A stretch of DNA of 64,000 nucleotides from Ignavibacteria bacterium (GCA_017302895.1 JAFLBV010000001.1:1597001-1661000); one strand, 5' to 3'; shown: positions 34,506 through 42,544, counted from the stretch's first letter. Program-made: numbers and translations. The notes: generated by a model not told the origin, from the sequence alone.

Positions 34506-35633
34506 TCATTCGAACCAGTACAAAATCTGTTGATTAACAGACAGCGCATTGATCGAGTTGGTTAAGTTTACCAGGTTTACGGCATTCATAATCGCCTCAC
34601 GGGAGAAAAGGATGCTTCCCGTCCCGTTTCCAATACAATCACCACCTTCGGGATTGTGTGAAATGGCAATCAGTGCGCCGATGATGTTTGTATGAATTCT
34701 GACGACTTCATCAGACATAAAAATACCCGCGAAGATACCGGAATTGATGTTTGTAATCGCAGCATTTACCGCAGAGTTGTGGATAACGAGGATGCCTGTA
34801 CCGTCAACATTGGCAGAGTTCCAGGTAGTGCCTGAGGGGAGTTCCACATAAGTTACACCTCTAAGCGGATAAGTTAGATTCACAGGATTTGTAACATACT
34901 GGCTGCCACCGAGTCCGGCGAGTGCGATCGATTTCAGAGTCCCCTCCGGGTATCCGTTCGCGGGACCGCCAAGAAGGCTGTCGGGAGACCGGGGGTATCC
35001 ACCGGGATAAGTCTGGTTGTAAGAGACAATAGTAGCGTTTGCCGGTTTAGAGGGTGCAAAATCGGTACCTCCTGAATTGGTACCACCTATGGTAGAGGAG
35101 CCGCTTTGGAAGAGACCTCCCGTAGTCCATATACCGAGACTTCCGGTACCCGAAAGGAGGGCACCACTCACCGAATGATCCCGCCCGTCGACATTCATAT
35201 CACCGAGGGTTGTAATGGTACTGTTCGTTGTTACTGCACCTTTGATGGCAGGTGGAAAGATTGTGAGTCTTCTGAATCTGTTGAAGTAGCAGGTGGCAGT
35301 CCATGATTTGAAATCATCAGTACCTCCCATCGTGGCAACAGAAACCACTTTGACAACTGAGGTGGTATCGAAGATGGTGTCTTTCAGTCTGACATTTATA
35401 GTGCCGCCGAAGAGTTTCAGGTTTTGATAACCTGTTCTCCAGGCAGTATCCTTAATCATTTGCCTTACTGCCATCTGAGCGCCGGCTTCGGCGATATTTT
35501 TAACCTGCATGTTGCTGTAAGAATCAGAGGTTGACTGATTCATTTTTCTGCCGGAGTCGAAAATGTTCATGTAAGTGATCCCGGCGATGCTGAGTATTCC
35601 AGCGAGTAAAATTATTAAAGCTTTCCCGGGCAT
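34506..35633 (-). CDS. Pilus-assembly-like (PilX-type) surface protein, copy 1
   Basis: 375 residues, paralogue of the gene 88 bp downstream. The same N-terminal helix (ALIILLAGILSIAGITY), the same VKNIAEAGAQMAVRQM element and the same C-terminal repeat blocks (GGSQYVTNPVNLTYPLRG, ending CIGNGTGSILFSREAI) are present. It starts 3 bp before the stop of the upstream pilin-like gene region (spacing to 35637), so the cluster is one operon. The two copies diverge most in the first 120 residues and the last 40. Surface adhesin or minor component of a type IV-like filament, by inference. Confidence 0.72.
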   Translation of the reverse strand: MPGKALIILLAGILSIAGITYMNIFDSGRKMNQSTSDSYSNMQVKNIAEAGAQMAVRQMIKDTAWRTGYQNLKLFGGTINVRLKDTIFDTTSVVKVVSVATMGGTDDFKSWTATCYFNRFRRLTIFPPAIKGAVTTNSTITTLGDMNVDGRDHSVSGALLSGTGSLGIWTTGGLFQSGSSTIGGTNSGGTDFAPSKPANATIVSYNQTYPGGYPRSPDSLLGGPANGYPEGTLKSIALAGLGGSQYVTNPVNLTYPLRGVTYVELPSGTTWNSANVDGTGILVIHNSAVNAAITNINSGIFAGIFMSDEVVRIHTNIIGALIAISHNPEGGDCIGNGTGSILFSREAIMNAVNLVNLTNSINALSVNQQILYWFE

Positions 35634-35636
35634 GGT

Positions 35637-36191
35637 TTACCTCAGATTTCTTGGTTTGTAAAGTTTTTCCCAATTGGAATATGAATATTGATCATCATAT
35701 TTCATAGGGCTCATGGTTGAAACTGTAACCTTGAAGGATCTAATTTTTGATTTATAGGAAGTTTCGACTCCCAGACTGTCGTAATATCTGAATCTTAAAC
35801 TCGTTATACCCCAGTTATTGAGCACTGCAGTATTGCTGTTTATTTTCCTGTAGAGAGGTCTGTCATTCGGGTTTTCAGTGGCAGTGAGTTCTGATGTGGT
35901 GCCGAGATAATAGGTAATTGAATCGACCGTGCCGTTGTTATCAAAATCGGTTCTGAAGCTCATATATGTCGGTTCTGAAACCCTGATTTTTATCGAGTCA
36001 GTAACTCTGTACCCCATGTTTTTGAAGTCGTACTGAAACACCTCTGTGAGGGCGACCATGTTTTGCTGGGTATTAGTGTTCATATACTGTTGCGATGCCG
36101 TAGTGGAGAGGTTGTTGTTAACGGTCATCAACATTAGAGTTATAAAAGCTGAGATCAGAGTTGCACCGATCAGGTCTAACATCGCAGTCAT
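35637..36191 (-). CDS. Minor pseudopilin-like protein (PilW-type)
   Basis: 184 residues. N-terminus MTAMLDLIGATLISAFITLMLM is a hydrophobic helix that continues into a polar amphipathic helix (TASQQYMNTNTQQNMVALTEVFQYDF), the alpha-1 spine pattern of type IV pilin-like proteins. A beta-rich head (RVSEPTYMSFRTDFDNNGTVDSITYYLG) follows, as in PilW-like minor pilins. The canonical prepilin cleavage motif is absent or changed. The start is 1 bp after the stop of the gene upstream. Confidence 0.7.
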   Translation of the reverse strand: MTAMLDLIGATLISAFITLMLMTVNNNLSTTASQQYMNTNTQQNMVALTEVFQYDFKNMGYRVTDSIKIRVSEPTYMSFRTDFDNNGTVDSITYYLGTTSELTATENPNDRPLYRKINSNTAVLNNWGITSLRFRYYDSLGVETSYKSKIRSFKVTVSTMSPMKYDDQYSYSNWEKLYKPRNLR

Positions 36192-36192
36192 A

Positions 36193-36714
36193 TCAGTAGA
36201 TAAAGAGATATTCCAGAATGACGGTGTTTGAAAGATAAGGACTGCTTACGGTGACAGTCATTTTCTTGGCAAAAGTTCTGACGGTTTTAGTGGAATCGGG
36301 CCAGGTTTCGCTCACATATCCAATTCTCGAGGAAATTGAAAACTTGTCTGCGCGGGGTGTACTGACCATTCTTGTGTAGTTGTTGTAATCGTCGAAATCG
36401 TCGAAGGTGGTGAGGCTTCTGAAACTGCCTGTCCACGATGAATCGGGGGTTGTGTAGGTTTCGCCTGTTTCCCTTCCAAGAGCGGAAGGATCGGTAAGGT
36501 TTCCGATGGCATTCAGAGTACCTGCAACAGCGGCTTCATCAAATTTTTTCCCTTTCGCCTCATCAATCAGAGACTGCCCCAACCCTATGGCTGAGATGTA
36601 GAACTCATTCGAGACGGCAATATCAGACTGATTCAGAATGATACTGTTCGTGGAAAGGAGAAAAATTCCAAAAAGTACGAGACCACCGAGGGTGATCATT
36701 GTATTGGGAGCCAA
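36193..36714 (-). CDS. Minor pseudopilin-like protein (PilV-type), first gene of cluster
   Basis: 173 residues from a TTG at 36714; an ATG five codons in (36699) is equally possible since neither has a good ribosome site. A hydrophobic helix (ITLGGLVLFGIFLLSTNSII) is followed by a helical segment NEFYISAIGLGQSLIDEAKGKKFDE, the PilV-like spine, and a beta-rich head. No G-F-T-L-x-E cleavage motif. First gene of an operon of four: PilV-like, PilW-like and two PilX-like. The pilus motor and secretin are not in the window. Confidence 0.65.
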   Translation of the reverse strand: MAPNTMITLGGLVLFGIFLLSTNSIILNQSDIAVSNEFYISAIGLGQSLIDEAKGKKFDEAAVAGTLNAIGNLTDPSALGRETGETYTTPDSSWTGSFRSLTTFDDFDDYNNYTRMVSTPRADKFSISSRIGYVSETWPDSTKTVRTFAKKMTVTVSSPYLSNTVILEYLFIY

Positions 36715-36824
36715 TTTGCAACGACTTGTTTAGTTGAAAAAATAAACTTTACTGCAATTCAATGTAACAACTTGGGTCGAATAAATCAAGTGATGAAAGA
36801 CACTAATTGAGGTAAAAGGTGAGG

Positions 36825-37310
36825 TCAGATAAAGATTTCCATTGTGTGCAGAAATTCTTCCTTGGTGACACCCTTATTGCCGGCTTCAACGAGCTGGATA
36901 TAGAAGGTTTTGAGTTTGATGGCGGGGATTCCGAAGAGGAAACTAATTTTGGAAATGATGGCAACTTCTTCAACTGTTACCTTCCCGTCTGCCAGCATCA
37001 GATTGAGGAGGTCGTAGATCAGAGAGAGTTTGTCTCTTTTTCGTTCCGGGATTACTACATGGAGGAAATTTGCCGGTGACTTGATAATTTCATCTGTTTC
37101 ACCGGAAGAGAAACCGAGTTTTTCCCCTTTGTCTTTTATGAGATCCCATTCGGTTTCATGAATTTCCATGTCACCTGCTGCCAGATAAACCATCAGGGAG
37201 AGTTTATTCAAGCGTTCCTGAAGGTTTGCAGCATTCCCGTCATGAGAAACCGGCGCGATTGTTTTGACACCGTGCAGTGGCGGGTTGTTCTTTTTGTTCA
37301 GTTTATCCAA
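36825..37310 (-). CDS. TerB-like (tellurite-resistance/DjlA N-domain type) protein
   Basis: 161 residues, helical. Two duplicated acidic segments, YLAAGDMEIHETEWDLIKD and LMLADGKVTVEEVAIISKI, form the metal-binding pattern of the TerB/DjlA-N family, whose members sense or respond to stress and often bind calcium or other divalent ions. The start is a TTG at 37310 overlapping the end of the DUF454 gene by 13 bp, as no ATG is available before the fold; coupled translation is likely. Part of a small unit with the DUF454 gene. Confidence 0.8.
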   Translation of the reverse strand: MDKLNKKNNPPLHGVKTIAPVSHDGNAANLQERLNKLSLMVYLAAGDMEIHETEWDLIKDKGEKLGFSSGETDEIIKSPANFLHVVIPERKRDKLSLIYDLLNLMLADGKVTVEEVAIISKISFLFGIPAIKLKTFYIQLVEAGNKGVTKEEFLHTMEIFI

Positions 37311-37618
37311 AATGTGAAGGCTGCTGAGATGGTGAGGGAAACAACAATTATTCCAACGGTGATAATTTTTGCTCTCAGGGGCATTTTGCCTCCGTTGTGA
37401 TAGTAGTGGATATATTTCCCTACGAATCTGTTGTGGAGGATAAGATTGTGGAATTTCTCCGAACTTCTCGCAAAAAATATCGATGCAAGGATCAGGAAGA
37501 TGGTGCCGGGCATCAAGGGGATGATAAACCCGATGATTCCGAGTACCATAAACGCAAAACCGAGCCCGAAGAGGAGGTATCTTTTTATGCGGTTGTCTTC
37601 AATGTTTATTCTGCTCAT
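37298..37618 (-). CDS. DUF454 / YbaN-like membrane protein
   Basis: 106 residues. Family-typical order: helix 1 LFGLGFAFMVLGIIGFIIPLMPGTIFLILASIFFA as two membrane segments in split form, then FARSSEKFHNLILHNRFVGKYI and a third membrane helix at 80-103. The motif PLMPGTIFLILA with ARSS after it defines the family. Function unknown; in some bacteria these proteins sit next to haem or stress genes. Overlaps the TerB-like gene downstream. Confidence 0.88.
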   Translation of the reverse strand: MSRINIEDNRIKRYLLFGLGFAFMVLGIIGFIIPLMPGTIFLILASIFFARSSEKFHNLILHNRFVGKYIHYYHNGGKMPLRAKIITVGIIVVSLTISAAFTFWIN

Positions 37619-37668
37619 TAACTCTCTTTTTATTTGAATAAATCCACAGGTTAACTAAAAAGTTCCTT

Positions 37669-38019
37669 TTAATGAAGAGAATCTCTCTCCTCCGACCATT
37701 GTCTTATCGAATCGGAAAGACCGGAGATATCGAGAATCTGCTGTACCTGAGGAGAGATATTTATAATTGAAACCATGTCCATGAAATGTACGCCGACTTC
37801 GGGACTTTTTGCCATTGCAGCTCTGAAGAGGAGCAGAAAGGCTCTGATACCGGCAGAGGAAACATAGTCAACCTTGTCGAGGTCTATAACGACAGGGGCT
37901 CGGTAATCACGAATGAAGGGCTCCACGGTATTTCTGAATTCCTCAACTGCAACAGCGTTCAGAGAACCGTCGCAAAGGATAAAGAATTTATTATCTTCGG
38001 CATTTATTGTAAAGTACAT
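37669..38019 (-). CDS. STAS-domain protein (anti-sigma factor antagonist-like)
   Basis: 116 residues, a single STAS fold. DLDKVDYVSSAGIRAFLLLF carries the conserved Ser-Ser-Ala-Gly-Ile; the second Ser of the pair is where a partner-switching kinase phosphorylates SpoIIAA-type proteins. The ATG at 38019 follows GGAG; the frame upstream is open but has no ribosome site. No partner kinase or sigma factor is adjacent, so the partner is elsewhere. Likely a switch in stress or envelope signalling. Confidence 0.88.
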   Translation of the reverse strand: MYFTINAEDNKFFILCDGSLNAVAVEEFRNTVEPFIRDYRAPVVIDLDKVDYVSSAGIRAFLLLFRAAMAKSPEVGVHFMDMVSIINISPQVQQILDISGLSDSIRQWSEERDSLH

Positions 38020-38197
38020 TGAAAATCTCCGGAAAGAGTTAAATTGAAAGTGACAATATATGAAGTTTCGATTTTTTAATAAACGAAAAGTTTTAATTGT
38101 CACGGTTTCAGGATGGAAGAACCGGAGACGGGGAACAAACTGAACTTTCATTCAGTAAAACCATCATTAAATTTTCAATTATATTCGAGGAAGAAAA
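38020..38197. other. Divergent region between STAS and META-lipoprotein genes
   Basis: 178 bp, AT-rich. GTGACAAT at 38050-38057 is repeated in inverted order as ATTGTCAC at 38096-38103, which might be a binding site for a shared regulator or a transcript stem. No gene. Confidence 0.45.
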
Positions 38198-38629
38198 ATG
38201 AAACGAACGATTAAAATTATTACACCACTCCTCCTGTTGATGCTATTTGCAGGGTGTGGATCTTTGGTCAAACTCTCCGATACGGGAGTTCTTTACAGCA
38301 ACGCCTGGAAACTGGTAAAAATAAACGGTCAGGCTGCGGTTAAACCTGCATATGCGAATGATGTCACTTTGGCAGTGGTTGCAGGTGTGAACAGTTTTGG
38401 CGGCAATTCAAGCTGCAACCAGTATTTTGGAAATGTAACCGTATCGGGTGACAGGATAACTTTTGGTGACCTCGGTTCCACAAAGATGGCTTGTGACGAT
38501 ATGAATCTGGAGATCAACTATTTTCAGGCGCTTAAAAAAGTTGACAGATTTACAGTAAACAACGGCATTCTGTATCTCTACTCGGGTTCCCAGGTGGTCC
38601 TTGAGTATCAGGCGACAAGTTTAAAGTAG
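38198..38629 (+). CDS. META-domain lipoprotein (HslJ-like)
   Basis: 143 residues. Signal with lipobox LFAGC, so the mature protein begins with acylated Cys20. The META domain follows: WKLVKINGQAAV, then FGGNSSCNQYFGNVTVSGDRITFGDLGSTKMAC, the typical SGCNxYxGxYxxxGxxIxFGxxxxTxMAC pattern in this family. HslJ-like proteins have been tied to heat, motility or drug stress; the role here is unknown. Single gene. Confidence 0.9.
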   Translation: MKRTIKIITPLLLLMLFAGCGSLVKLSDTGVLYSNAWKLVKINGQAAVKPAYANDVTLAVVAGVNSFGGNSSCNQYFGNVTVSGDRITFGDLGSTKMACDDMNLEINYFQALKKVDRFTVNNGILYLYSGSQVVLEYQATSLK

Positions 38630-38716
38630 TTCAGCAAAATAAATGACTTTATTTCGGTCAAAAAATAAGTTACATTAAAAGTTAGTTTTTTTATTTTTTC
38701 CGGAAAAATTCATTTC

Positions 38717-39271
38717 ATGCTAGAACCATTTGTAATCAAAACAGAAAATCTTGATCTTGTCAACTCAAAAGCCCGTCATATCGAGCTGTTAAAAGAGGAC
38801 GAGTCTCTTTTTGAGAAGGAATTTGGCTTAAAAGTGGAGAAGGGATACCTGGAGTTCCCTGAGGCACTCGAGTTCATCTACAGTTTACTGGCACACGGAC
38901 CGGGATTTGGCGAGTGGGGTTTCTACCTTTTTGTACACAGAAAAGACAAGGCACTTATTGGTGCCGGTGGATTCAAAGGGAAGCCGAACAACGGTGTTGT
39001 TGAAATCGGATATGGTACAGCTGAAAAGTACCGCAACAGAGGATATGCAACCGAAGCTGCCAGGGCTTTTCTTCATTTTTCGTTTAAGGACAGTTCGATT
39101 ATTAAAGTTGTCGCGCATACAAGACCTGAAGTGAATGCATCGAACCACATACTGAACAAACTCCGTTTTGTAAGGACTGATGATTATGTTGATCCCGTTG
39201 ACGGACTTGTCTGGAGATATGAAATGACACGAAGCATGTATTTCCAGATGAAGAGAGCCGGGGATCTTTAG
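38717..39271 (+). CDS. GNAT acetyltransferase (RimJ/RimL type)
   Basis: 184 residues, one GNAT domain. It shows ALIGAGGFKGKP, VEIGYGTAEKYRNRGYATEAARAF (acetyl-CoA pyrophosphate loop R-x2-G-Y-A-T-E) and the C-terminal NHILNKLRFVRTDDYV motif for NxxSxxxxxKxGF. Such enzymes acetylate N-termini or small-molecule amines; substrate unknown. Single gene ending at a terminator. Confidence 0.9.
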   Translation: MLEPFVIKTENLDLVNSKARHIELLKEDESLFEKEFGLKVEKGYLEFPEALEFIYSLLAHGPGFGEWGFYLFVHRKDKALIGAGGFKGKPNNGVVEIGYGTAEKYRNRGYATEAARAFLHFSFKDSSIIKVVAHTRPEVNASNHILNKLRFVRTDDYVDPVDGLVWRYEMTRSMYFQMKRAGDL

Positions 39272-39293
39272 TCATTTTGTAATCCTGATTTTT

Positions 39294-39328
39294 AAGGCTG
39301 TCTCATTACGGGCAGCCTTTCTTTTTTC
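39294..39328 (+). terminator. Rho-independent terminator after the GNAT gene
   Basis: AAGGCTG and CAGCCTT arms, 12-nt loop, then TTTCTTTTTTC. The next plus-strand gene starts 28 bp later. Confidence 0.82.
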
Positions 39329-39355
39329 TGTTGCATCATTCATCTAACAAACACA

Positions 39356-40327
39356 ATGGACCTCTTGAACTACTACGAATTGGAAAAGAAATACCGGCTG
39401 GCTCAGAAATATTATGATCAGAGCCGGTATAACGAGGCATACACAATTGCGGGTGAGATCAGAAATGAAATAATGCAGGGTCTCGACAAGGTGAAACTTT
39501 CGCGTAACATCGCAAAAGGTGCCGGCTGGCTGGCTGCTTTTCTTACGGGCGGATTTGGTGCCGAGGACCTGCTCATTGTGCCTGCCATCAATAAAGTGGT
39601 TCTCTCACTTTTTGGAGTAAATCTTGAGGGGTTGATGGACCTCCTTGGGCGGGCTACCTATATGAAACTGATATGCAGTACCCTGGAGCCCGGAATAATG
39701 GCGAGGGTGCCCCAAAAAGATATGCTGAGGGATTTTCTCATCCTCTACAAACTCAGCAATTCGAGGCAGGATAATACTTGGTTGAAGAGTGTCTTTCGCC
39801 TGATCAATCCATTTGCGGATGAAGGACTGAACGGGAATGAGCATCACTACGACATTCCCAAACTGCTTCATGAGTTGTATCTGGAGGCAAGCAAACTCTC
39901 GATGGAGACCGAACCGTATGGTGACCTGCTCCTGATTTACCTGCACGCATTCGGGTACAGGACACAGAATCTCTACCATTTTCTTCTGATCGGCAGGGAG
40001 CACCTTGTCAGGGATTACGACAATGCTAGCGCATCAGGTTCGAGCCGCTACTCACGAGGAAGCTCCGGCGGAAGCAGCTACACATCCTCATCAGGAACAG
40101 GGGGAAAATATATCGATCCGATGGATAAATATTACGGCGACATCCTCGGTTTGAATGGCGACTACAGCAAGGAAAACATCAAGAAAAAATACAGGGAACG
40201 GATGAAGGAGAGCCACCCCGACTCGAAAGCGGGTTCGAATGCTCAGGAGGGGAAACGGGCTGAAGAGGCATCCAAACGGATAAACTCAGCCTATGCTTAT
40301 TTCAAAAAGAGATACAATTTCAAGTAA
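39356..40327 (+). CDS. C-terminal J-domain protein
   Basis: 323 residues. Residues ~255-323 are a J domain (YYGDILGLNGDYSKENIKKKYRER..., with H287-P-D in ESHPDSK), which should activate an Hsp70/DnaK. Residues 1-215 are a helical unique domain with one hydrophobic patch (AGWLAAFLTGGFGAEDLLIV), and a Ser/Gly-rich linker (about 217-250) joins them. It is thus neither DnaJ nor CbpA (whose J domain is N-terminal), but resembles DjlA-type layout in having J last. Its stop overlaps that of the convergent rhomboid gene by 8 bp. Confidence 0.87.
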   Translation: MDLLNYYELEKKYRLAQKYYDQSRYNEAYTIAGEIRNEIMQGLDKVKLSRNIAKGAGWLAAFLTGGFGAEDLLIVPAINKVVLSLFGVNLEGLMDLLGRATYMKLICSTLEPGIMARVPQKDMLRDFLILYKLSNSRQDNTWLKSVFRLINPFADEGLNGNEHHYDIPKLLHELYLEASKLSMETEPYGDLLLIYLHAFGYRTQNLYHFLLIGREHLVRDYDNASASGSSRYSRGSSGGSSYTSSSGTGGKYIDPMDKYYGDILGLNGDYSKENIKKKYRERMKESHPDSKAGSNAQEGKRAEEASKRINSAYAYFKKRYNFK

Positions 40328-40967
40328 AATAATTGTCTTTGTAGTACCGTTTCACATCAGTTTCAGTCTCATCCTCTTCTTCCCATGAATATTTTTTAGG
40401 GGGGTCATATTTTCTGTAGAGCATGGCTGAAATCATGCCTGCAATTCCACCCGAGAGGTGTCCTTCCCATGATATCCCCGAATCGACGGGGAGAAGTCCC
40501 ATCGAAAGAGAACCTCCATAAACAAACACCACAAGGAGAGCGAGCGCTATCGAACGGATATCTCTTCTTACCACTCCGCTGAAAAACAGAAACGATGCCA
40601 GTCCGTAAACCAGTGTGGACGCTCCGATATGAATAGCCGGTCTGCCGATGACCCAAAGGATTATTCCGCCGAGCACATACATCAGCGGGATTGCTTTTCT
40701 GGAGCCGACAGGGTAAAAGAAGAGCACAAGAAAGCCCAAAACAAACAGTGGTGGTGTGTTCGACATCAGATGTCTGAAATCACCATGGATGAGGGGAGAG
40801 AGAAAAATCCCAAGGATATGATCGGTATCCCTCGGGGCTATTCCAAGCCAGGAGAGAGATATCCCGGTGAACCATTCGGTCAATTTAATGATCCAGAGTA
40901 TCGCAATGAAAAGAGAGGGGATTGTAACAGCATAGCTGATCCGGTCCCAGATGACCTGAAGATTCAG
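40320..40967 (-). CDS. Rhomboid-family intramembrane serine protease, non-standard start
   Basis: 215 residues. Six or seven membrane helices with Ser117 in the HIGAST motif (G-x-S) and His170 in WEGHLSGG as the catalytic dyad, plus HGDFRHLMSN in the usual loop with Asn70. The frame is open back to a stop near 41005 and has no ATG, GTG or TTG before a TTG at 40883, which would delete the first membrane helix (about residues 9-30, ISYAVTIPSLFIAILWII). A strong ribosome site AAAAGGAG lies at 40973-40980, 5 nt from a CTG at 40967 (or 2 nt from an ATT at 40970). I therefore choose the CTG. Cleaves single-pass membrane proteins; substrate unknown. Confidence 0.82.
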   Translation of the reverse strand: MNLQVIWDRISYAVTIPSLFIAILWIIKLTEWFTGISLSWLGIAPRDTDHILGIFLSPLIHGDFRHLMSNTPPLFVLGFLVLFFYPVGSRKAIPLMYVLGGIILWVIGRPAIHIGASTLVYGLASFLFFSGVVRRDIRSIALALLVVFVYGGSLSMGLLPVDSGISWEGHLSGGIAGMISAMLYRKYDPPKKYSWEEEDETETDVKRYYKDNYFT

Positions 40968-41098
40968 AATATCTCCTTTTACTGAAGAATTAACAAAAAG
41001 CGGTTAAACGGAACAGGAATGAAACAATTCCGTTTTAAATGTTCCGGAAAATTCGAGAACAATTTTGCAATATAAAATATTTTGAGTAATTTTGCGGT

Positions 41099-41171
41099 GC
41101 ACCTTTAGCTCAGTTGGTAGAGCATATGACTCTTAATCATCAGGTCGCGGGTTCGAGTCCCGCAAGGTGCA
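41099..41171 (+). tRNA. tRNA-Lys (anticodon CTT)
   Basis: 73 nt. Acceptor stem GCACCTT pairs with AAGGTGC, D arm AGCTCAGTTGGTAGAGC, anticodon loop CTCTTAA giving CTT, T arm GCGGGTTCGAGTCCCGC, discriminator A. CCA is not encoded, unlike the tRNA-Met here. The first pair of the anticodon stem (T-C) is mismatched. It is at the edge of the prophage, a common integration target. Confidence 0.93.
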
Positions 41172-41179
41172 CAAAAATA

Positions 41180-41215
41180 AGCCCTTGTAATTAAAGAAGT
41201 TACAAGGGCTTTTTG
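41180..41215. terminator. Rho-independent terminator after tRNA-Lys
   Basis: AGCCCTTGTAA and TTACAAGGGCT, 11-bp perfect stem with a 9-10 nt loop, then TTTTTG. It follows the tRNA by 9 bp. Confidence 0.88.
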
Positions 41216-41242
41216 CTTTAATAAAGTTGGTTCATGTTGAAG

Positions 41243-41266
41243 AGTATAACAGAAAGTATAACAGAA
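41243..41266 (+). repeat. Two exact 12-bp direct repeats between tRNA-Lys and the prophage
   Basis: AGTATAACAGAA occurs twice in tandem. It lies where a phage attachment arm or integrase-binding site might be expected. The other end of the prophage is outside the window, so no att pair can be matched. Confidence 0.55.
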
Positions 41267-41323
41267 ATCCAAATTCTGATTAAGTTCTTCTTCAATTTTA
41301 CAACCCGGATAATCTGCCTTAGA

Positions 41324-41355
41324 ATAAAAAAAGATACCCTCCGAAGAGGGTATCT
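41324..41355 (-). terminator. Rho-independent terminator at the left end of the prophage
   Basis: AGATACCCTC-CGAA-GAGGGTATCT, a perfect 10-bp stem with a tetraloop; on the minus strand TTTTTTT follows. It ends the 42.4-41.4 kb three-gene unit. Confidence 0.92.
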
Positions 41356-41359
41356 AAAT

Positions 41360-41722
41360 CTACTCTCCGAAAGTTTGTCGATACTTTTCTTCGACTAACC
41401 ACTCGATCATGCTTGTCATACTCCGCTTCTGATCTACCGCCATGCGATTCAGCTTGTCGTAAGTTTCCTCGGATACCTGCGCATTAATAGCTTTCCGGGC
41501 TGTGTTTCTTTTCACTTCGCTCAACCGTACCTGCCCATCTCGGAAAATACAATCAAAGTAAATCAGTCCCTCTTTTGATGTATCTTGCACATCGAGAAAG
41601 GTTGTTGCATTTTCATCTGTGGCGATAAGCCGTTTTGTGCTTACCACATTGCGAGGGGTTGTATCCAATACATGGCATTTAACCAGGTGTGCTAATTCAA
41701 TTATGTTCATTTTGTTGTTCAT
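41360..41722 (-). CDS. Small protein with ribbon-helix-helix-like C-terminus
   Basis: 120 residues. The last ~45 residues (INAQVSEETYDKLNRMAVDQKRSMTSMIEWLVEEKY) show the strand-helix-helix pattern of RHH repressors and Arc/MetJ-like antitoxins. The first ~75 residues (IIELAHLVKCHVLDTTPRNV...) are not recognised. The ATG at 41722 follows AAGGA and overlaps the stop of the upstream gene by 4 bp. It may be a regulator of the phage edge operon; no toxin-like partner is evident among its two operon mates. Confidence 0.68.
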   Translation of the reverse strand: MNNKMNIIELAHLVKCHVLDTTPRNVVSTKRLIATDENATTFLDVQDTSKEGLIYFDCIFRDGQVRLSEVKRNTARKAINAQVSEETYDKLNRMAVDQKRSMTSMIEWLVEEKYRQTFGE

Positions 41723-42009
41723 TTTGTTGTTCCTTTCTGATAAAAATAATTCCAAACTGCGTTAAAATTAATGATACAATAAGCAATAGCCTCTGTGACT
41801 TCTGGTTTGAATTCAACCATTTCACTATCGAATGTCTCCAATTCCATTAATGGTATATGACTTTCTGATTCTACAAAATTGATTCTCAATCCTTCGCTTA
41901 ATGCACCACCATAATGTCTTAATGACAATATTCTAACATCTCTATAAAACCATTCCACCGGCTCAAAACCATTGTTCTTTAATATTTCTTCAAAACGCTC
42001 AGGTGTCAT
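41719..42009 (-). CDS. Hypothetical phage-edge protein
   Basis: 96 residues, acidic, soluble, with no recognised domain. It has a helical start (PERFEEILKNNGFEPVEWFYRDV), a beta-rich middle and a helix near the end (VTEAIAYCIINFNAVWNYFY). Middle gene of a three-gene unit, coupled to the RHH-like gene by a 4-bp ATGA overlap. Confidence 0.6.
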   Translation of the reverse strand: MTPERFEEILKNNGFEPVEWFYRDVRILSLRHYGGALSEGLRINFVESESHIPLMELETFDSEMVEFKPEVTEAIAYCIINFNAVWNYFYQKGTTK

Positions 42010-42060
42010 TTTAATTCTCCGTTTATGTTGAATGGGGAGCTGTGAGGCTCCCCTGTGAAA

Positions 42061-42375
42061 TTAAGCTGCAATACTTTCAAAGTGCTGAATTGCCTCTTCT
42101 TTGCTGATTACAACATAAGTGTTACCGGTTACCCGAATGAAGTAATTTTCATCCCTTTTTGCGTACTGGCAGGTTCTGAATACCTGATAGATGCCATCCT
42201 CAGAAATACGGGCTTCGTCTTTCCCGTTTACAAATTCTCTTTTCAGTCCCCATTTAGGGTCGGTGCCTGTGATTTTTGCCACCCAGAATTTTCCGTAATA
42301 TGAGTGGTCTCTTGTTCCGCTTTTAACAACAACTTTATTCTCTGTTGTTTCAATGTGTGTGTTCCAGCAAGCCAT
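42061..42375 (-). CDS. Hypothetical phage-edge protein, first gene of unit
   Basis: 104 residues, no recognised domain. It is beta-rich and full of Lys, Tyr, Val and Asp (NKVVVKSGTRDHSYYGKFWVAKI). It has a good promoter 46 bp upstream and an ACGGAG-type ribosome site. Expressed separately from the late genes, so likely a lysogeny-time or host-interaction gene, by inference. Confidence 0.62.
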   Translation of the reverse strand: MACWNTHIETTENKVVVKSGTRDHSYYGKFWVAKITGTDPKWGLKREFVNGKDEARISEDGIYQVFRTCQYAKRDENYFIRVTGNTYVVISKEEAIQHFESIAA

Positions 42376-42420
42376 TTTATACTCCGTTGTGTTGTTACAA
42401 AATTGTGTTAAACTCTACTA

Positions 42421-42452
42421 CAAATATACTACAATCACACTACACAAGTCAA
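42421..42452 (-). promoter_or_regulatory. Strong promoter for the prophage edge operon
   Basis: On the minus strand TTGACT and TATATT are 18 bp apart, and TATATTTG also satisfies the TAnnTTTG form of Bacteroidota -7 boxes. It reads into the gene starting at 42375. Confidence 0.72.
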
Positions 42453-42512
42453 GTACTTTTTTTTTAATTTTTAAAATGTTAGAAATTCTCTAAAGGTTGG
42501 GTGGGAAGGAAC

Positions 42513-42544
42513 AAAAAACCCCCGTACACTAAAGCATACGAGGG
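42513..42544 (-). terminator. Rho-independent terminator of the late (tail) operon
   Basis: On the minus strand CCCTCGTA pairs with TACGGGGG around an 11-nt loop and a T6 run follows. It lies 23 bp after the fibre gene stop and separates late genes from the edge operon. Confidence 0.82.
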
